Shown piece after piece: positions 27,472 through 36,989 of a stretch of DNA of 64,000 nt. A program made the position numbers and the translations under genes. How positions within the stretch are numbered: position 1 is the first letter of the stretch; every line of letters begins with the position of its first letter. The notes below the pieces were generated by a model. The model was not told the origin of the DNA. It saw only the letters and a list, made by a program, of their open reading frames with translations, and ran no database searches. The DNA is from Saprospiraceae bacterium (GTDB lineage: Bacteria; Bacteroidota; Bacteroidia; Chitinophagales; Saprospiraceae): NCBI GenBank assembly GCA_016715465.1, contig JADKAA010000024.1, positions 1,302,001-1,366,000 of the forward strand. Reading direction: 5' to 3'.

Positions 27472-27792
27472 ATGCGCAGAGATGTTTTTCAGGCCATTGC
27501 CGATCCCACCAGGCGAGCCATTCTGGTGCTCATCGCGGCAAGGGCCATGACGCCCAACGCCATAGCGGAACATTTCGATACCTCGCGCCAGTCCATTTCC
27601 AAACATTTGCGTCTGCTCACCGAATGCGAGCTGGTAAGTCAGGAACAGGCGGGTCGCGAAATTTACTACCAACTCAATGCCTCTAAAATGAAAGAGATCG
27701 ATGTATGGCTGGAACAGTTCCGAAAGATCTGGGAATCCAGATTCAATGCCCTCGATCAGGTATTGTATAACATGAAAAAAAACAAAAAATGA
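27472..27792 (+). CDS. ArsR-family winged-helix transcriptional regulator
   Basis: 106 residues: FQAIADPTRRAILVLIA then the helix-turn-helix TPNAIAEHFDTSRQSISKHLRLLTECELV and wing EQAGREIYYQL. No Cys metal-binding box (CVC) is present, so it is the non-metal subgroup commonly paired with SRPBCC proteins. Its stop overlaps the downstream ATG (ATGA), implying translational coupling. Likely autoregulates this operon. Confidence 0.93.
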   Translation: MRRDVFQAIADPTRRAILVLIAARAMTPNAIAEHFDTSRQSISKHLRLLTECELVSQEQAGREIYYQLNASKMKEIDVWLEQFRKIWESRFNALDQVLYNMKKNKK

Positions 27793-28299
27793 ATCGTCAT
27801 TTGCATTTTGATTTTTCAGTAAACAAGGAAAATAATACCATTTTGGTCAACCGGGAATTTGCGGCTGGCCTCGACCTCGTATGGGCAGCCTGGACAACAC
27901 CGGACATCCTCGATCAATGGTGGGCGCCTAAACCTTACCGGACCAAAACCAAATCCATGGATTTCAGGGTAGGGGGACGATGGTTGTATGCCATGATCAG
28001 TCCGGAAATGAAGTCCACTGGTGTTTGGCGGAGTACCAGCGCATTGAGCCACGGCATAATTTTCCGGACTGGATGCATTTTGTGATGAAGAGGGAAACAT
28101 CAACCCGGAATTTCCACGATCTCTTTGGTCAAATACCTTCCTGGAAGGTGGGGACACCACCACCGTGCAGGTGATCATAAGTTATGATACGCTCGAAGAC
28201 CTGGAGAAGATCATCCAGTTGGGCTTTCAAGAAGGATTCAGCATGGCATTGGGCAATCTCGACCAATACCTGGAAGCGCAGCAGCAACGGCGATCTTGA
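27789..28299 (+). pseudogene. SRPBCC (AHSA1-like) domain protein, two frameshifts
   Basis: Reads in three frames. Frame 1 from ATG 27789: ILVNREFAAGLDLVWAAWTT ... GGRWLYAMISP. Frame 2 around 28004-28060: GNEVHWCLAEYQRIEPRHNF. Frame 3 from about 28064 to TGA 28297: SGLDAFCDEEGNINPEF ... TTTVQVIISYDTLEDLEKII ... GFSMALGNLDQYL. Adding one C at 28002-28003 and one T at 28060-28063 restores a full-length, roughly 170-residue START-like ligand-binding protein. Both breaks are single-base losses in short runs, so sequencing error is likely; otherwise it is a recent pseudogene. Confidence 0.87.
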
Positions 28300-28430
28300 T
28301 AAATCCGAACTGTTTGCCACCAGGTTACATAATTATTATATAAATAACTAATAGTAAATGTAATATATATTATAGAATAATTTACTTAATTTTTTTTGGA
28401 TGAATAAACTTAATTTTTCATAAAATATTT

Positions 28431-28526
28431 GGAATCAATTCCAACAAAAAAGCATAAAAAACGGAATTAATTCCGATAAAAAAGTAATAAAATAGGAATG
28501 AATTCCGAAAAAGTGGTAAATTTGAT
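28431..28526. repeat. Three 32-bp tandem repeats, each with a GGAATnAATTCC palindrome
   Basis: Palindromes GGAATCAATTCC (28431), GGAATTAATTCC (28463) and GGAATGAATTCC (28495) start exactly 32 bp apart, separated by A-rich linkers. Only the central base of each differs. They end 10 bp before the -7 box of the ATPase gene, so they look like operator sites on one DNA face. Confidence 0.9.
28517..28524 (+). promoter_or_regulatory. Bacteroidota -7 box of the 28539 ATPase gene
   Basis: TAAATTTG, 14 bp before the TTG start; the mRNA leader would be very short. Confidence 0.55.
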
Positions 28527-28538
28527 GAAAATTACAAC

Positions 28539-29672
28539 TTGATTTTCCGGTTTTTAGAAAAAATAATCTCAGACAACTTGTTCAAAGGCAAGGTAATTTT
28601 GCTTTTGGGGGCCAGACAAACAGGTAAAACCACCTTGTTAAAAAACATTGCGGCAAAGTACGATGATGTAATGTGGCTGAATGGCGATGAGTATGACATT
28701 CAAATGCGGTTTAAAAATGCCACTTCGGTTCAACTTCGGGGCCTGATCGGGAATCACAAATTGGTCATCATTGACGAGGCACAGCGTATAGAAAATATTG
28801 GGTGGAGTTTAAAGCTGATTCACGATGCCTACCCGGAAATTCAATTGATTGCAACGGGCTCATCTGCCTTTGAATTGAGAAACCAGACCAATGAGCCTTT
28901 GACGGGCAGAAAATATGAATATCATTTGTTTCCCTTGTCCTTTGCTGAAATGGCCAACCATCACGGCGAACTGACGGAACTCAGGTATTTTCATACCAGG
29001 CTGGTGTACGGCTATTATCCTGAAATTGTTACCCGGACGGGCAATGAAATAGACAGTCTTAAGTTTTTGGCGGATAGTTATCTCTTTAAGGATGTGTTGA
29101 TGCTGGATAACATAAAGAAACCAGAGAAGCTGATCAGTTTGTTGCGTGCCCTTGCCTTTCAACTGGGTTCTGAAGTTTCATACAATGAAATTGGCAACCT
29201 GATCGGACTGGATAGTAAAACCGTAGAAACCTATGTCAATTTGCTGGAAAAATCTTTCGTCATTTTTAAATTGCATGCACTAAGTCGCAACCTGAGAAAT
29301 GAATTAAAACTGTCCCGGAAGATATATTTTTATGACAATGGCATCCGGAACGCACTGATCTCTAATTTTCAAGCCATCGAAAGCAGGCAGGATGCAGGGG
29401 CGCTGTTTGAGAATTTTATGGTATCCGAAAGATTGAAATTCAATCACTATACCCGAAACTTTGTCAACCCATATTTTTGGAGGACAAGGGAGCAACAGGA
29501 AATTGACTACATCGAGGATAGGGATGGTCGGCTGGCAGCCTATGAATTTAAATGGAACGAACACAAAAAGGTAAAATTTTCAAAAACCTTTACCCGGGCT
29601 TACCCCGATGCCGGTACGGAAGTCATTTCTCCCCAAAATCTGACTTCCTTTTTAATGACGCCGGATGAGTAA
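28539..29672 (+). CDS. AAA ATPase with DUF4143-type C-terminal domain
   Basis: 377 residues. P-loop LLLGARQTGKTTLL (about 22-35), Walker B HKLVIIDEAQRIENI, sensor LIATGSSAFEL, then YEYHLFPLSFAEM and YYPEIV, a winged-helix stretch LGSEVSYNEIGNLIGLDSKTVETYVNLLEKSF and the restriction-like REQQEIDYIEDRDGRLAAYEFKW. The start is a TTG (LIFRFLEKII) since the nearby ATG at 28525 is out of frame and stops at once. Same family as the broken gene at 24119 but only distantly similar. Biological role of the family is not established; toxin-like and mobile functions have been suggested. Controlled probably by the 32-bp repeats upstream. Confidence 0.88.
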   Translation: MIFRFLEKIISDNLFKGKVILLLGARQTGKTTLLKNIAAKYDDVMWLNGDEYDIQMRFKNATSVQLRGLIGNHKLVIIDEAQRIENIGWSLKLIHDAYPEIQLIATGSSAFELRNQTNEPLTGRKYEYHLFPLSFAEMANHHGELTELRYFHTRLVYGYYPEIVTRTGNEIDSLKFLADSYLFKDVLMLDNIKKPEKLISLLRALAFQLGSEVSYNEIGNLIGLDSKTVETYVNLLEKSFVIFKLHALSRNLRNELKLSRKIYFYDNGIRNALISNFQAIESRQDAGALFENFMVSERLKFNHYTRNFVNPYFWRTREQQEIDYIEDRDGRLAAYEFKWNEHKKVKFSKTFTRAYPDAGTEVISPQNLTSFLMTPDE

Positions 29673-29817
29673 AATTATAGGGGCTGAACTTAGTAATGCC
29701 GCTGCTGATCATGGAAATATATCTACTTATTATTAACCCAAATGACTTAAGGGTTTCAAGGGGGGGGCTTTAGGAATTTCTGCATTAATGGTTAACTTTG
29801 TGCTAAATTAGAGTTAC

Positions 29818-32800
29818 ATGAAACATTCCACCCGAATACTTTGCCTGATGGTTTTTTTACTTGGTTTTCTGACACTGGCAAATGCCCAGTGGAAAAACAT
29901 CAGTGGCCCAAGCAAGGGTTTGGTCTGGAATTACTTTAAGCAGGATGGAAGATTGTTTGCCATTACCAGAAATTCGGTAAGTTATTCGGATAACGAAGGC
30001 AAGACCTGGAAGCTCCTGAAGGGCAGCAATAAATTTTCATCGGTCAATGACCTGCAGGTGGATGGTACAGATATTTATTTATCGGTGACCAATGTCAAAA
30101 CCGGAAACTATCATTATTCGGAATTTTATAAAACTTCAGACCTGGGTGAGTCCAGGACAAAACTTCAGTCTCCGGAATCATTTACATTCGATGTTTTTAA
30201 TGATACCCTCATTGTATTTAACAATGTATCGGCAAACCGCAGGATGGTCATCAAAACAAAGGACGAGACCAACACCATTTTTGACCAGGCAGTTGGTGAC
30301 ATTACCCACGGCCCGGTTTTGCAGCATGAGGGACACTATTTTTTTGTCTATAACAACAACGTGGTGCGTACCAAAGATTTCATCAACCGGGAAATTGTAT
30401 TTCAGCAGGACATCAAAGGCTACATCAATCCCCTTGTGCTATATCAGGATAAATTGTTTTTCATCCGTTATTCGCACTCTAAAGCAAAATTGCAGATTTT
30501 CAAGTTCAACGGTACCGGTTTTGATCTGTACAGCGAACACTCCGGCATTCTCAATCCCTTTGTGAAGAACCTGTCCTGGGATGAGCGGTATTTTTGTATC
30601 AAACAGGAGTCGACGGGATCTGTGTTTATTTCCACAGATACGCTGAGAACATTTTCTGAAAGGAAAACCAGCGATTTTAAAACTTTCTTTCCGCACATGG
30701 CGGTCATCGAGGGGCACTTTTACGGCAGCAGGGACAATGGCATATATCGGATGAAGATCACCGAACCAACCGTTCAGGAAAACATTACGCACAATTTCAA
30801 AGGATTCCAGTATAATACCTTTACTTTTTCCAATGATGTTTTGTATTCTGATGAAAATCCGGTTTGGGCCTTCGATACATCAGCAGAATTATGGGCTGAA
30901 GTTCCGGAATTTAAACACAATGCATTTGCAGTGTCAGGAGATAGTTTGGTTTTTATTTTGAAAAAAACCTATGGAAAACCAGATTCGCTTTTGAAGCAGT
31001 ACACAACCGGGGTAGTATCCTCTGTGATTGCACCACCCAATGTGTATGAGGGTGCACTGCGTCAGGCAGGAGACTTTCTCATCTATGGCAACTCTGCTGT
31101 CAGGTACATTTCCAGGGACGCCGGAAATTCATGGTATGAATACAGGTCAACCAATTGGGACAATTACCTTGAAGTCTCGGGAGAATATGCGGTGAGATCT
31201 ACAAACCTGGCTTCTTATATTTCAAAGGACCTGGTCAACTGGCAGAAAATCAGTTTATATTTTAATGACGCAGATCTGGCTTCAATAACTCCGGTTGGGG
31301 ACATTTATCAATTTGATGGATATTACCTGCGTAAACAGGAACAGGGCTCAAATCAAATAAAAAATATCAATGTAATATCCAACGTAGGTGGTATCTCTTA
31401 TTTGAGTATAATTGAAAATTTCATTTTTATTGCCCATCCTTTTAAAGGTGTATTTTATTCACCCAACGACGGCTTGAATTGGTTTGAATTCAGCGAAGGC
31501 CTGGAACAACTCAATTTTACTGATATGGAACTGCATGCAGGAGAGCTCTATTTGGGTACTTCTTGTGTTATATATAAGCGGGCGGTTTCGGATATCACAG
31601 CAAAGCTCAAAAGTGGCAGGGTTTTCTACGATGTAAACCAAAATAGTAAACAGGATAATCTGGAGGTGGGCGTACCCCAGATCAAGGTCTTAACGTCATT
31701 GGATCAAACCATGGTGAGAAGCGACAGTTTAGGACTTTTCACCACCTATTCCCTGGAAGATGCGGGCAATGAAATCTCCGTCATTCCGCCTGCCAGGGGA
31801 AGGGCGACCAACGGTCCTTTGCCGGTTGATACAATGGACAGTAATTACAATCTCGGCCTTTACTTTGATCCGGATGACCGGGACGTGGGCATTAAGTGGC
31901 TGCCGGGCAGAACGTTTCGCCCCGGTTTCATTGGCAGCATGAAGCTAATTGTCCAAAATTATAATTTTTTCCGCGAAAAGATTTCGGTCAGCCTATTTAA
32001 AGATCAAAGGTTGACGTTGGATTCAGCAACCATTTTGCCTTCATTTATCGGTGATACACTTTTGGTCTGGGATAACATGGAGTTAGCTGAGTTCGGAACC
32101 AAAGAGATAGAATTGTTTTTCCGCCTGGACTCCACCACGGCCATTGGAGAACTCCTGATGTTTACGGCGGCCATTACCTTGCTGGACGAAGTTGATGTGG
32201 ATACCACAAACAATGAATGCAAAGGAATTGCTGTAGTCAGGGGGGCATATGATCCCAATGACAAACTGGTCAACCCCCATTCCGACCTCATAGTAACAAA
32301 TGGCAGAAATGATGATGTACTCACCTATACCATTCGTTTTCAAAACACCGGCAATTATCCCGCTGAGTTTGTAAGGATCGTGGATACACTCGACGAAAGC
32401 CTAGACCTGAAGTCCTTTGAATTTCTTTCTGCATCTCATCCTGCCGGGTGGAGCATCAGTGGGAACAGGGTGCTGACCATTCGTTTTAACAACATCAACC
32501 TGGTGGACAGCCTTACCAGCAGCGAGGCTTCGCAGGGCTATTTTTCCTATACCCTCAAACTGAAGGATGAACTGCAAGTCAATGCCGAAGTGCGCAATAC
32601 CGCAGCCATCTATTTTGACTACAATGAAGCCGTAGTCACCAATACCGTTCAGAACAAACTCACAGCAGCAACCAGGATCGAAGAGGTATCAAATGAAGAA
32701 GTCTCTGTTCGCATCTATCCCCAGCCTGCAGGACAATACCTGGTCGTAGAAACAAAGGACATGCCCGTAACCGGCTATGCCATTTATTCCATTTCCGGGG

Positions 32801-32940
32801 CCCTGCTGCAAACTGCATCTGTAGATACATCGTCAACCACATGTACTGTAAAAACAGATAACTTAGTTCCAGGGACTTATTTGATCAGGGTGAAATATGG
32901 GAATAAATCGTCGGTGCTTCCTTTTCAAAAAATCCAGTAA
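29818..32940 (+). CDS. T9SS-exported surface protein with Asp-box repeats
   Basis: 1040 residues with signal peptide MKHSTRILCLMVFLLGFLTLANAQ. The N-terminal half has propeller-like Asp-box motifs (YSDNEGKTWKLL, ISRDAGNSWYEY, YSPNDGLNWFEF). A SdrD-B-like segment follows (GRVFYDVNQNSKQDNLEVG, about 600-620). Then comes a domain of the type YDPNDKLVNP ... LTYTIRFQNTGNYPAEFVRIVDTL, common before T9SS tails in Saprospiria and relatives. The last ~75 residues (VRIYPQPAGQYLVVET ... LVPGTYLIRVKYGNKSS) are a type A Por sorting domain, cleaved during secretion and attachment. Binding target is unknown. Confidence 0.88.
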   Translation: MKHSTRILCLMVFLLGFLTLANAQWKNISGPSKGLVWNYFKQDGRLFAITRNSVSYSDNEGKTWKLLKGSNKFSSVNDLQVDGTDIYLSVTNVKTGNYHYSEFYKTSDLGESRTKLQSPESFTFDVFNDTLIVFNNVSANRRMVIKTKDETNTIFDQAVGDITHGPVLQHEGHYFFVYNNNVVRTKDFINREIVFQQDIKGYINPLVLYQDKLFFIRYSHSKAKLQIFKFNGTGFDLYSEHSGILNPFVKNLSWDERYFCIKQESTGSVFISTDTLRTFSERKTSDFKTFFPHMAVIEGHFYGSRDNGIYRMKITEPTVQENITHNFKGFQYNTFTFSNDVLYSDENPVWAFDTSAELWAEVPEFKHNAFAVSGDSLVFILKKTYGKPDSLLKQYTTGVVSSVIAPPNVYEGALRQAGDFLIYGNSAVRYISRDAGNSWYEYRSTNWDNYLEVSGEYAVRSTNLASYISKDLVNWQKISLYFNDADLASITPVGDIYQFDGYYLRKQEQGSNQIKNINVISNVGGISYLSIIENFIFIAHPFKGVFYSPNDGLNWFEFSEGLEQLNFTDMELHAGELYLGTSCVIYKRAVSDITAKLKSGRVFYDVNQNSKQDNLEVGVPQIKVLTSLDQTMVRSDSLGLFTTYSLEDAGNEISVIPPARGRATNGPLPVDTMDSNYNLGLYFDPDDRDVGIKWLPGRTFRPGFIGSMKLIVQNYNFFREKISVSLFKDQRLTLDSATILPSFIGDTLLVWDNMELAEFGTKEIELFFRLDSTTAIGELLMFTAAITLLDEVDVDTTNNECKGIAVVRGAYDPNDKLVNPHSDLIVTNGRNDDVLTYTIRFQNTGNYPAEFVRIVDTLDESLDLKSFEFLSASHPAGWSISGNRVLTIRFNNINLVDSLTSSEASQGYFSYTLKLKDELQVNAEVRNTAAIYFDYNEAVVTNTVQNKLTAATRIEEVSNEEVSVRIYPQPAGQYLVVETKDMPVTGYAIYSISGALLQTASVDTSSTTCTVKTDNLVPGTYLIRVKYGNKSSVLPFQKIQ

Positions 32941-33010
32941 GGTAGATCTTAAAACGAGGTGGAAATAGAAGTGCTGACTGGCAAAATGTAAAGGTTAATA
33001 TCATTTTTAA

Positions 33011-34084
33011 ATGCCGGCAATAAGAAAAATCATCCACATCGACATGGACGCTTTTTACGCTTCTGTCGAACAGCGGGACAACCCGGACCTGCGGGGCAAA
33101 CCCATAGCTGTAGGTGGGGGAGAAAAAAGAGGGGTTACCACTACGGCCAGTTATGAGGCCAGGAAATATGGCGTAAAGTCCGCCATGCCGGGCTGGCAGG
33201 CTAAAAAACTTTGCCCCGAACTCATCTTTGTGCCACCCAGGTTTGATATATATAAGGCCGTATCCAAACAAATCAGGGAAGTATTCCTCTCCTATACCGA
33301 TGTAATTGAACCTCTTGCGCTGGACGAAGCGTATCTGGATGTGACCATCAACAAAATGGGCATGGACATCGCCACTGAAATTGCCGGGCGCATCCGGCAG
33401 GACATTTTTGAAGCGACACAACTTACCGCATCTGCCGGTGTAAGCTACTGCAAGTTCCTGGCAAAGGTGGCTTCGGGCATTCAGAAGCCCAATGGCCTTA
33501 CGGTCATCAAACCGCATCAGGCTTTGGATTTTCTGGAGAAATTACCCGTGTTTAAGTTTTATGGTGTGGGCAAGGTCACTGCCTCTAGAATGGAAGCCCA
33601 GGGTATCCTGATCGGTAAAGATCTCCTTGGGTGGAGTCGTGTAGACCTGGTTAGTCTTTTTGGAAAGGCGGGTAATTTTTATTTTGACATCGTCCGTGGC
33701 ATTGATGAAAGGCCGGTTGAAACCCATCGTCCCCGGAAGTCCTATGCCGTAGAACGCACCCTCGATGAAGACCTGGAAGGTATGCAGGCAGTGCTGGATT
33801 TCGCTCTTTTATTGGCAGGAAAACTTATGACAGGACTTCAACGCAGCGATTACTTTGGCCGGACGTTAACACTTAAATTGAAAAACAGGGATTTCATCAC
33901 CCGCACCCGGTCTGTCTCTGCCAAACACCCCATCACCGGACTCGAAGACCTCAATTTTTTCACTGAAAAACTGGTTACAGAAAATGCCGATCTCTGCCAA
34001 CACATCCGCCTGGTAGGCCTCACCATCTCGAATGCCGAAGAAGTCCCCCCAATTCAGGGAGGACAACTCCGCCTTCCTCTTTAA
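33011..34084 (+). CDS. dinB: DNA polymerase IV (Y family)
   Basis: 357 residues, normal length. Palm motifs IIHIDMDAFYASVE (first catalytic Asp) and PLALDEAYLDVT (catalytic DE) are intact, with the thumb HhH region KFYGVGKVTASRMEAQGI and the little-finger domain ending before SNAEEVPPIQGGQLRLPL. The C-terminus lacks the usual QLxLF clamp-binding peptide, showing only GGQLRLPL, which may be a weak form. Carries out error-prone translesion synthesis. Heptad repeats follow directly. Confidence 0.96.
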   Translation: MPAIRKIIHIDMDAFYASVEQRDNPDLRGKPIAVGGGEKRGVTTTASYEARKYGVKSAMPGWQAKKLCPELIFVPPRFDIYKAVSKQIREVFLSYTDVIEPLALDEAYLDVTINKMGMDIATEIAGRIRQDIFEATQLTASAGVSYCKFLAKVASGIQKPNGLTVIKPHQALDFLEKLPVFKFYGVGKVTASRMEAQGILIGKDLLGWSRVDLVSLFGKAGNFYFDIVRGIDERPVETHRPRKSYAVERTLDEDLEGMQAVLDFALLLAGKLMTGLQRSDYFGRTLTLKLKNRDFITRTRSVSAKHPITGLEDLNFFTEKLVTENADLCQHIRLVGLTISNAEEVPPIQGGQLRLPL

Positions 34085-34139
34085 TAATTTATTTTTCAAT
34101 TTATAAGTAAATCCAGCCCACAGGTTTCAAAAATCATGG

Positions 34140-34474
34140 ATCCTAGCCCTTGACCCCTAGCCCCTAGTCCCTAACCCCTAGTCCCTAGCCCCTAGTCCCT
34201 AACCCCTAGTCCCTAACCCCTATCCCCTAACCCCTAATCCCTAACCCCTAACCCCTAACCCCTAACCCCTAATCCCTAACCCCTAGTCCCTAGTCCCTAG
34301 TCCCTAACCCCTAGTCCCTAACCCCTAGTCCCTAGTCCCTAACCCCTAGTCCCTAACCCCTAGTCCCTAACCCCTAACCCCTAACCCCTAACCCCTAGTC
34401 CCTAACCCCTAGTCCCTAGTCCCTAACCCCTAGTCCCTAGTCCCTAGTCCCTAGTCCCTAGTCCCTAGTCCCTT
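34140..34474. repeat. Telomere-like YCCCTAR heptad tract, about 45 units
   Basis: Consecutive 7-bp units vary only at first and last positions: CCCCTAA, CCCCTAG, TCCCTAA and TCCCTAG. It fills nearly all of the gap between dinB and the TauE-like gene. It resembles the AATCCTA tract hit by the IS4 element at 5924. No gene is visible in the gap. Confidence 0.95.
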
Positions 34475-34549
34475 AATTCCTAACTCCTATGTAACATTAG
34501 TTTCCTCCATGTCTTAAATTAAACCGAATTTTGCACTCAAATTTAAATA

Positions 34550-35344
34550 ATGGAGTATCTGGGATATTTTTTTTCTATTCTTATTGGTGTCGCTCTGGGC
34601 CTGATTGGAGGTGGTGGCAGCATACTCACGGTACCTGTGCTGGTCTATCTCTTTCGCATTGATCCCGTGTTGGCCACAGCGTATTCATTATTCATTGTGG
34701 GCATCACCAGCGCCGTTGGGTCTTATAGTTATTTCACAAAAAAACTGGTTGACATACGAACCGCCATTGTATTTGGTATTCCATCCATCATAGCGGTCTT
34801 TCTTACCCGTGCATATATTGTACCTGCCATTCCGGCCGAAGTAATTACGCTGGGCACTTTTATCGTCACCAAGCGTCTGCTTTTGATGGGCCTGTTTGCC
34901 ATCTTAATGATTGCGGCATCATACAGCATGATACGCAAGTCACCTGTCAAAAAAGAGGAGGAGTCTGGAGAACGCAAGTTTAACTATCCCATGATCCTGC
35001 TGGAAGGTGCCATCGTAGGCGTGCTTACCGGTCTTGTAGGCGCAGGGGGAGGTTTTCTCATCATTCCAGCGCTGGTTATTTTGAGCAAGCTGCCCATGAA
35101 ACAAGCCGTTGGTACTTCGCTGGCCATCATTGCCGCCAAATCCCTTATTGGATTTATAGGAGAAGGTGGGGACACCGTGATTGACTGGACCTTTCTCATG
35201 ATCATTTCTGCATTTGCCATTTTGGGCATCTTTATTGGCAGTGCCCTGGCCAAAAATATCGACGGGGCCAAACTCAAGCCGGCATTTGGTTGGTTTGTAC
35301 TGGTTATGGGGGTGTACATTTTAATTTCTGAATTGTTGAAATAA
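34550..35344 (+). CDS. TauE/SafE family sulfite/anion exporter
   Basis: 264 residues, inner membrane, about seven to eight hydrophobic helices. Repeated family motifs: LGLIGGGGSILTVPVLVYLF at the start and VLTGLVGAGGGFLIIPALVIL at about 160-180, the signature of the two internal halves. It starts the sulfur island, and its neighbours make export of sulfite or a sulfonate-derived anion the likely role. The region just upstream is the heptad tract, so the promoter must lie within about 60 bp of the ATG. Confidence 0.9.
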   Translation: MEYLGYFFSILIGVALGLIGGGGSILTVPVLVYLFRIDPVLATAYSLFIVGITSAVGSYSYFTKKLVDIRTAIVFGIPSIIAVFLTRAYIVPAIPAEVITLGTFIVTKRLLLMGLFAILMIAASYSMIRKSPVKKEEESGERKFNYPMILLEGAIVGVLTGLVGAGGGFLIIPALVILSKLPMKQAVGTSLAIIAAKSLIGFIGEGGDTVIDWTFLMIISAFAILGIFIGSALAKNIDGAKLKPAFGWFVLVMGVYILISELLK

Positions 35345-35500
35345 GTCAATTTAATTACTTTCCCAATCAGCTGTTGTTTTATACAAGTCTAAACACATTT
35401 TCCCGCACCCATCGTGCAAGTGCTGTCTGAGATGTAATCCCTAGATTATGTGGTTCTTATCTCATTAGGTTTCTTAAGTTGACTTAGATATTTTGATGAT

Positions 35501-36733
35501 TTGCGTTCATCGCAAAAAAATATTACAAAAATAAGCCAACATCACCAAAGTTTAATCATTCGGGGCGGCAATGCCGGAATATCTGTAGCAGCCCAGCTTC
35601 TTAAAAAACAGCCAGATATCAATATTGGCATCATTGAACCTTTTGACAAACACTTTTACCAGCCGGCCTGGACCCTGGTTGGTGCCGGTGAATACCTGAC
35701 AGAACGGACCATCCGGGAACAGGCAGAGGTAATGCCTGACAAAGCAAATTGGATCGTGGATGCGGTAGCTAAATTTGTCCCGGAGGAAAACAAGGTGATA
35801 TGTGACTGTGGTCGTGAAGTGACCTATGACGCATTGATCGTCTGCCCTGTCATTCAAATCGACTTGGATAAATTATAGGGCTCCAAGAAACGCCGTGTGA
35901 AAACAATGTGACCAGCAAATATTCGCTGGCTTGTGCGCCTTATACCTGTTAAGTGATTAAGAATTTTAAGGGTGGCACAGTCATATTTACCAAGCCGGTG
36001 TTCCCCCTCAAGTGCGGTGGTGCACCACACAAAATCATGCGCCTGACATGCGATTACTGTGCCAAAAAGACATACGCTATAAATGCGATGTGCATTACCT
36101 TTCCGGCGCAGAGCCATCTTTGCCGTCAAGGAATATGCAGCTACTTTTATCAAAGTGATCAAAAAACGCCATATCCACATCCACTTTGGTGTAGATGTCA
36201 AAGTAGTTGACGGTGATCTCAAAAAGGTATTTTATGAAGAAATAAGTAAAAATGGCGACCTGGAAATAAAATCAATGTCTTTTGATTTCATACATGCGGT
36301 GCCGTCTATGAGCGCCACTGAAGTAATCAAACAAAGTCATCTTCGCGATGCACCCAATCCTTATGTTTATGTGGAAGTAGATAAAAATTCATTGCAGCAC
36401 ATGCGGTTTCCCAATGTATTTGCCCCGGGTGATTGTACCAACGCCCCCCGGCAGTAAAACGGGAGCCGCCATTCGAAAACAGGCTCCTTTGGTTGTGTCC
36501 AATGTATTGTTATTTTTGCAAAACAAAGCACTGGCGGCAAAATATGACGGCTATAGTGCTTGTCCCATTCCAACACAGTATGGCAAACTCATGCTTACAG
36601 AATTCGATTACAGCAATTCATCCAAAATGAGTTTTCCTTTTGATCAGACAAAGCCAAAAAATCAATGTGGATGCACAAGAAATATGGTCTTCCCTGGATG
36701 TATTGGAACAGAATTCTCAGGGGAACAGCTTAA
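35501..36733 (+). pseudogene. Sulfide:quinone oxidoreductase-like flavoprotein, broken
   Basis: Similarity to type SQR/FAD-dependent oxidoreductases runs through several frames: SLIIRGGNAGISVAAQLL, HFYQPAWTLVGAGEY, VTYDALIVCP, NNVTSKYSLACAPYT, KCGGAPHKIM, IFAVKEYAATF, FPNVFAPGDCTNAP, SKTGAAIRKQAPLVV and a final MWMHKKYGLPWMYWNRIL ending at TAA 36731. Breaks: base loss in A-runs at 35870-35872, 36064-36068 and 36656-36661, loss of G near 36113, extra C in 36444-36449, and in-frame TAA at 35950. The FAD motif reads RGGNAG instead of GxGNAG, and CPVIQ replaces CPGIQ. TTG 35501 is a nominal start. Substitutions suggest true decay. Confidence 0.87.
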
Positions 36734-36891
36734 GCAAGCGGGAACCTATTTGCCATTACAATTGTTCATTTCAAAGCCTGATGAATGGTGATGGATATAT
36801 ATGTCATTCGTTTTTTTTAGTGAAAATTTGACCAGTGATATATATGTTTTCTTAATAGCACAAAATCATAATCGGTGAAATGTAACCCAGG

Positions 36892-36935
36892 TTACGCTTA
36901 GATTTTGATTCTGGAATTACATTTGCATTTCAAAT
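36892..36935 (+). promoter_or_regulatory. Crp/Fnr-like palindrome and -7 box upstream of the persulfide dioxygenase
   Basis: GTAACC-CA-GGTTAC (36892-36905; also GTAAC-N4-GTTAC) precedes TACATTTG (36928-36935, consensus TAnnTTTG). If transcription starts about 6 bp after the box, the palindrome centre is near -42, the position of class II activators of the Crp/Fnr superfamily. Confidence 0.5.
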
Positions 36936-36989
36936 CGCCTTCGGGCATAGGTAATACTAATGTTAAAAACAACAAAAACAAATTTTTAA

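Noticed and set aside
34140..34474. True telomere or replicon end
   Set aside because: The tract is internal, flanked by complete genes on both sides, and its 7-bp unit with alternating bases is not a known bacterial telomere. It is retained only as a repeat.
35953..36210. Separate small gene within the SQR region
   Set aside because: It is one frame segment of the broken SQR (KCGGAPHKIM), not an independent gene.
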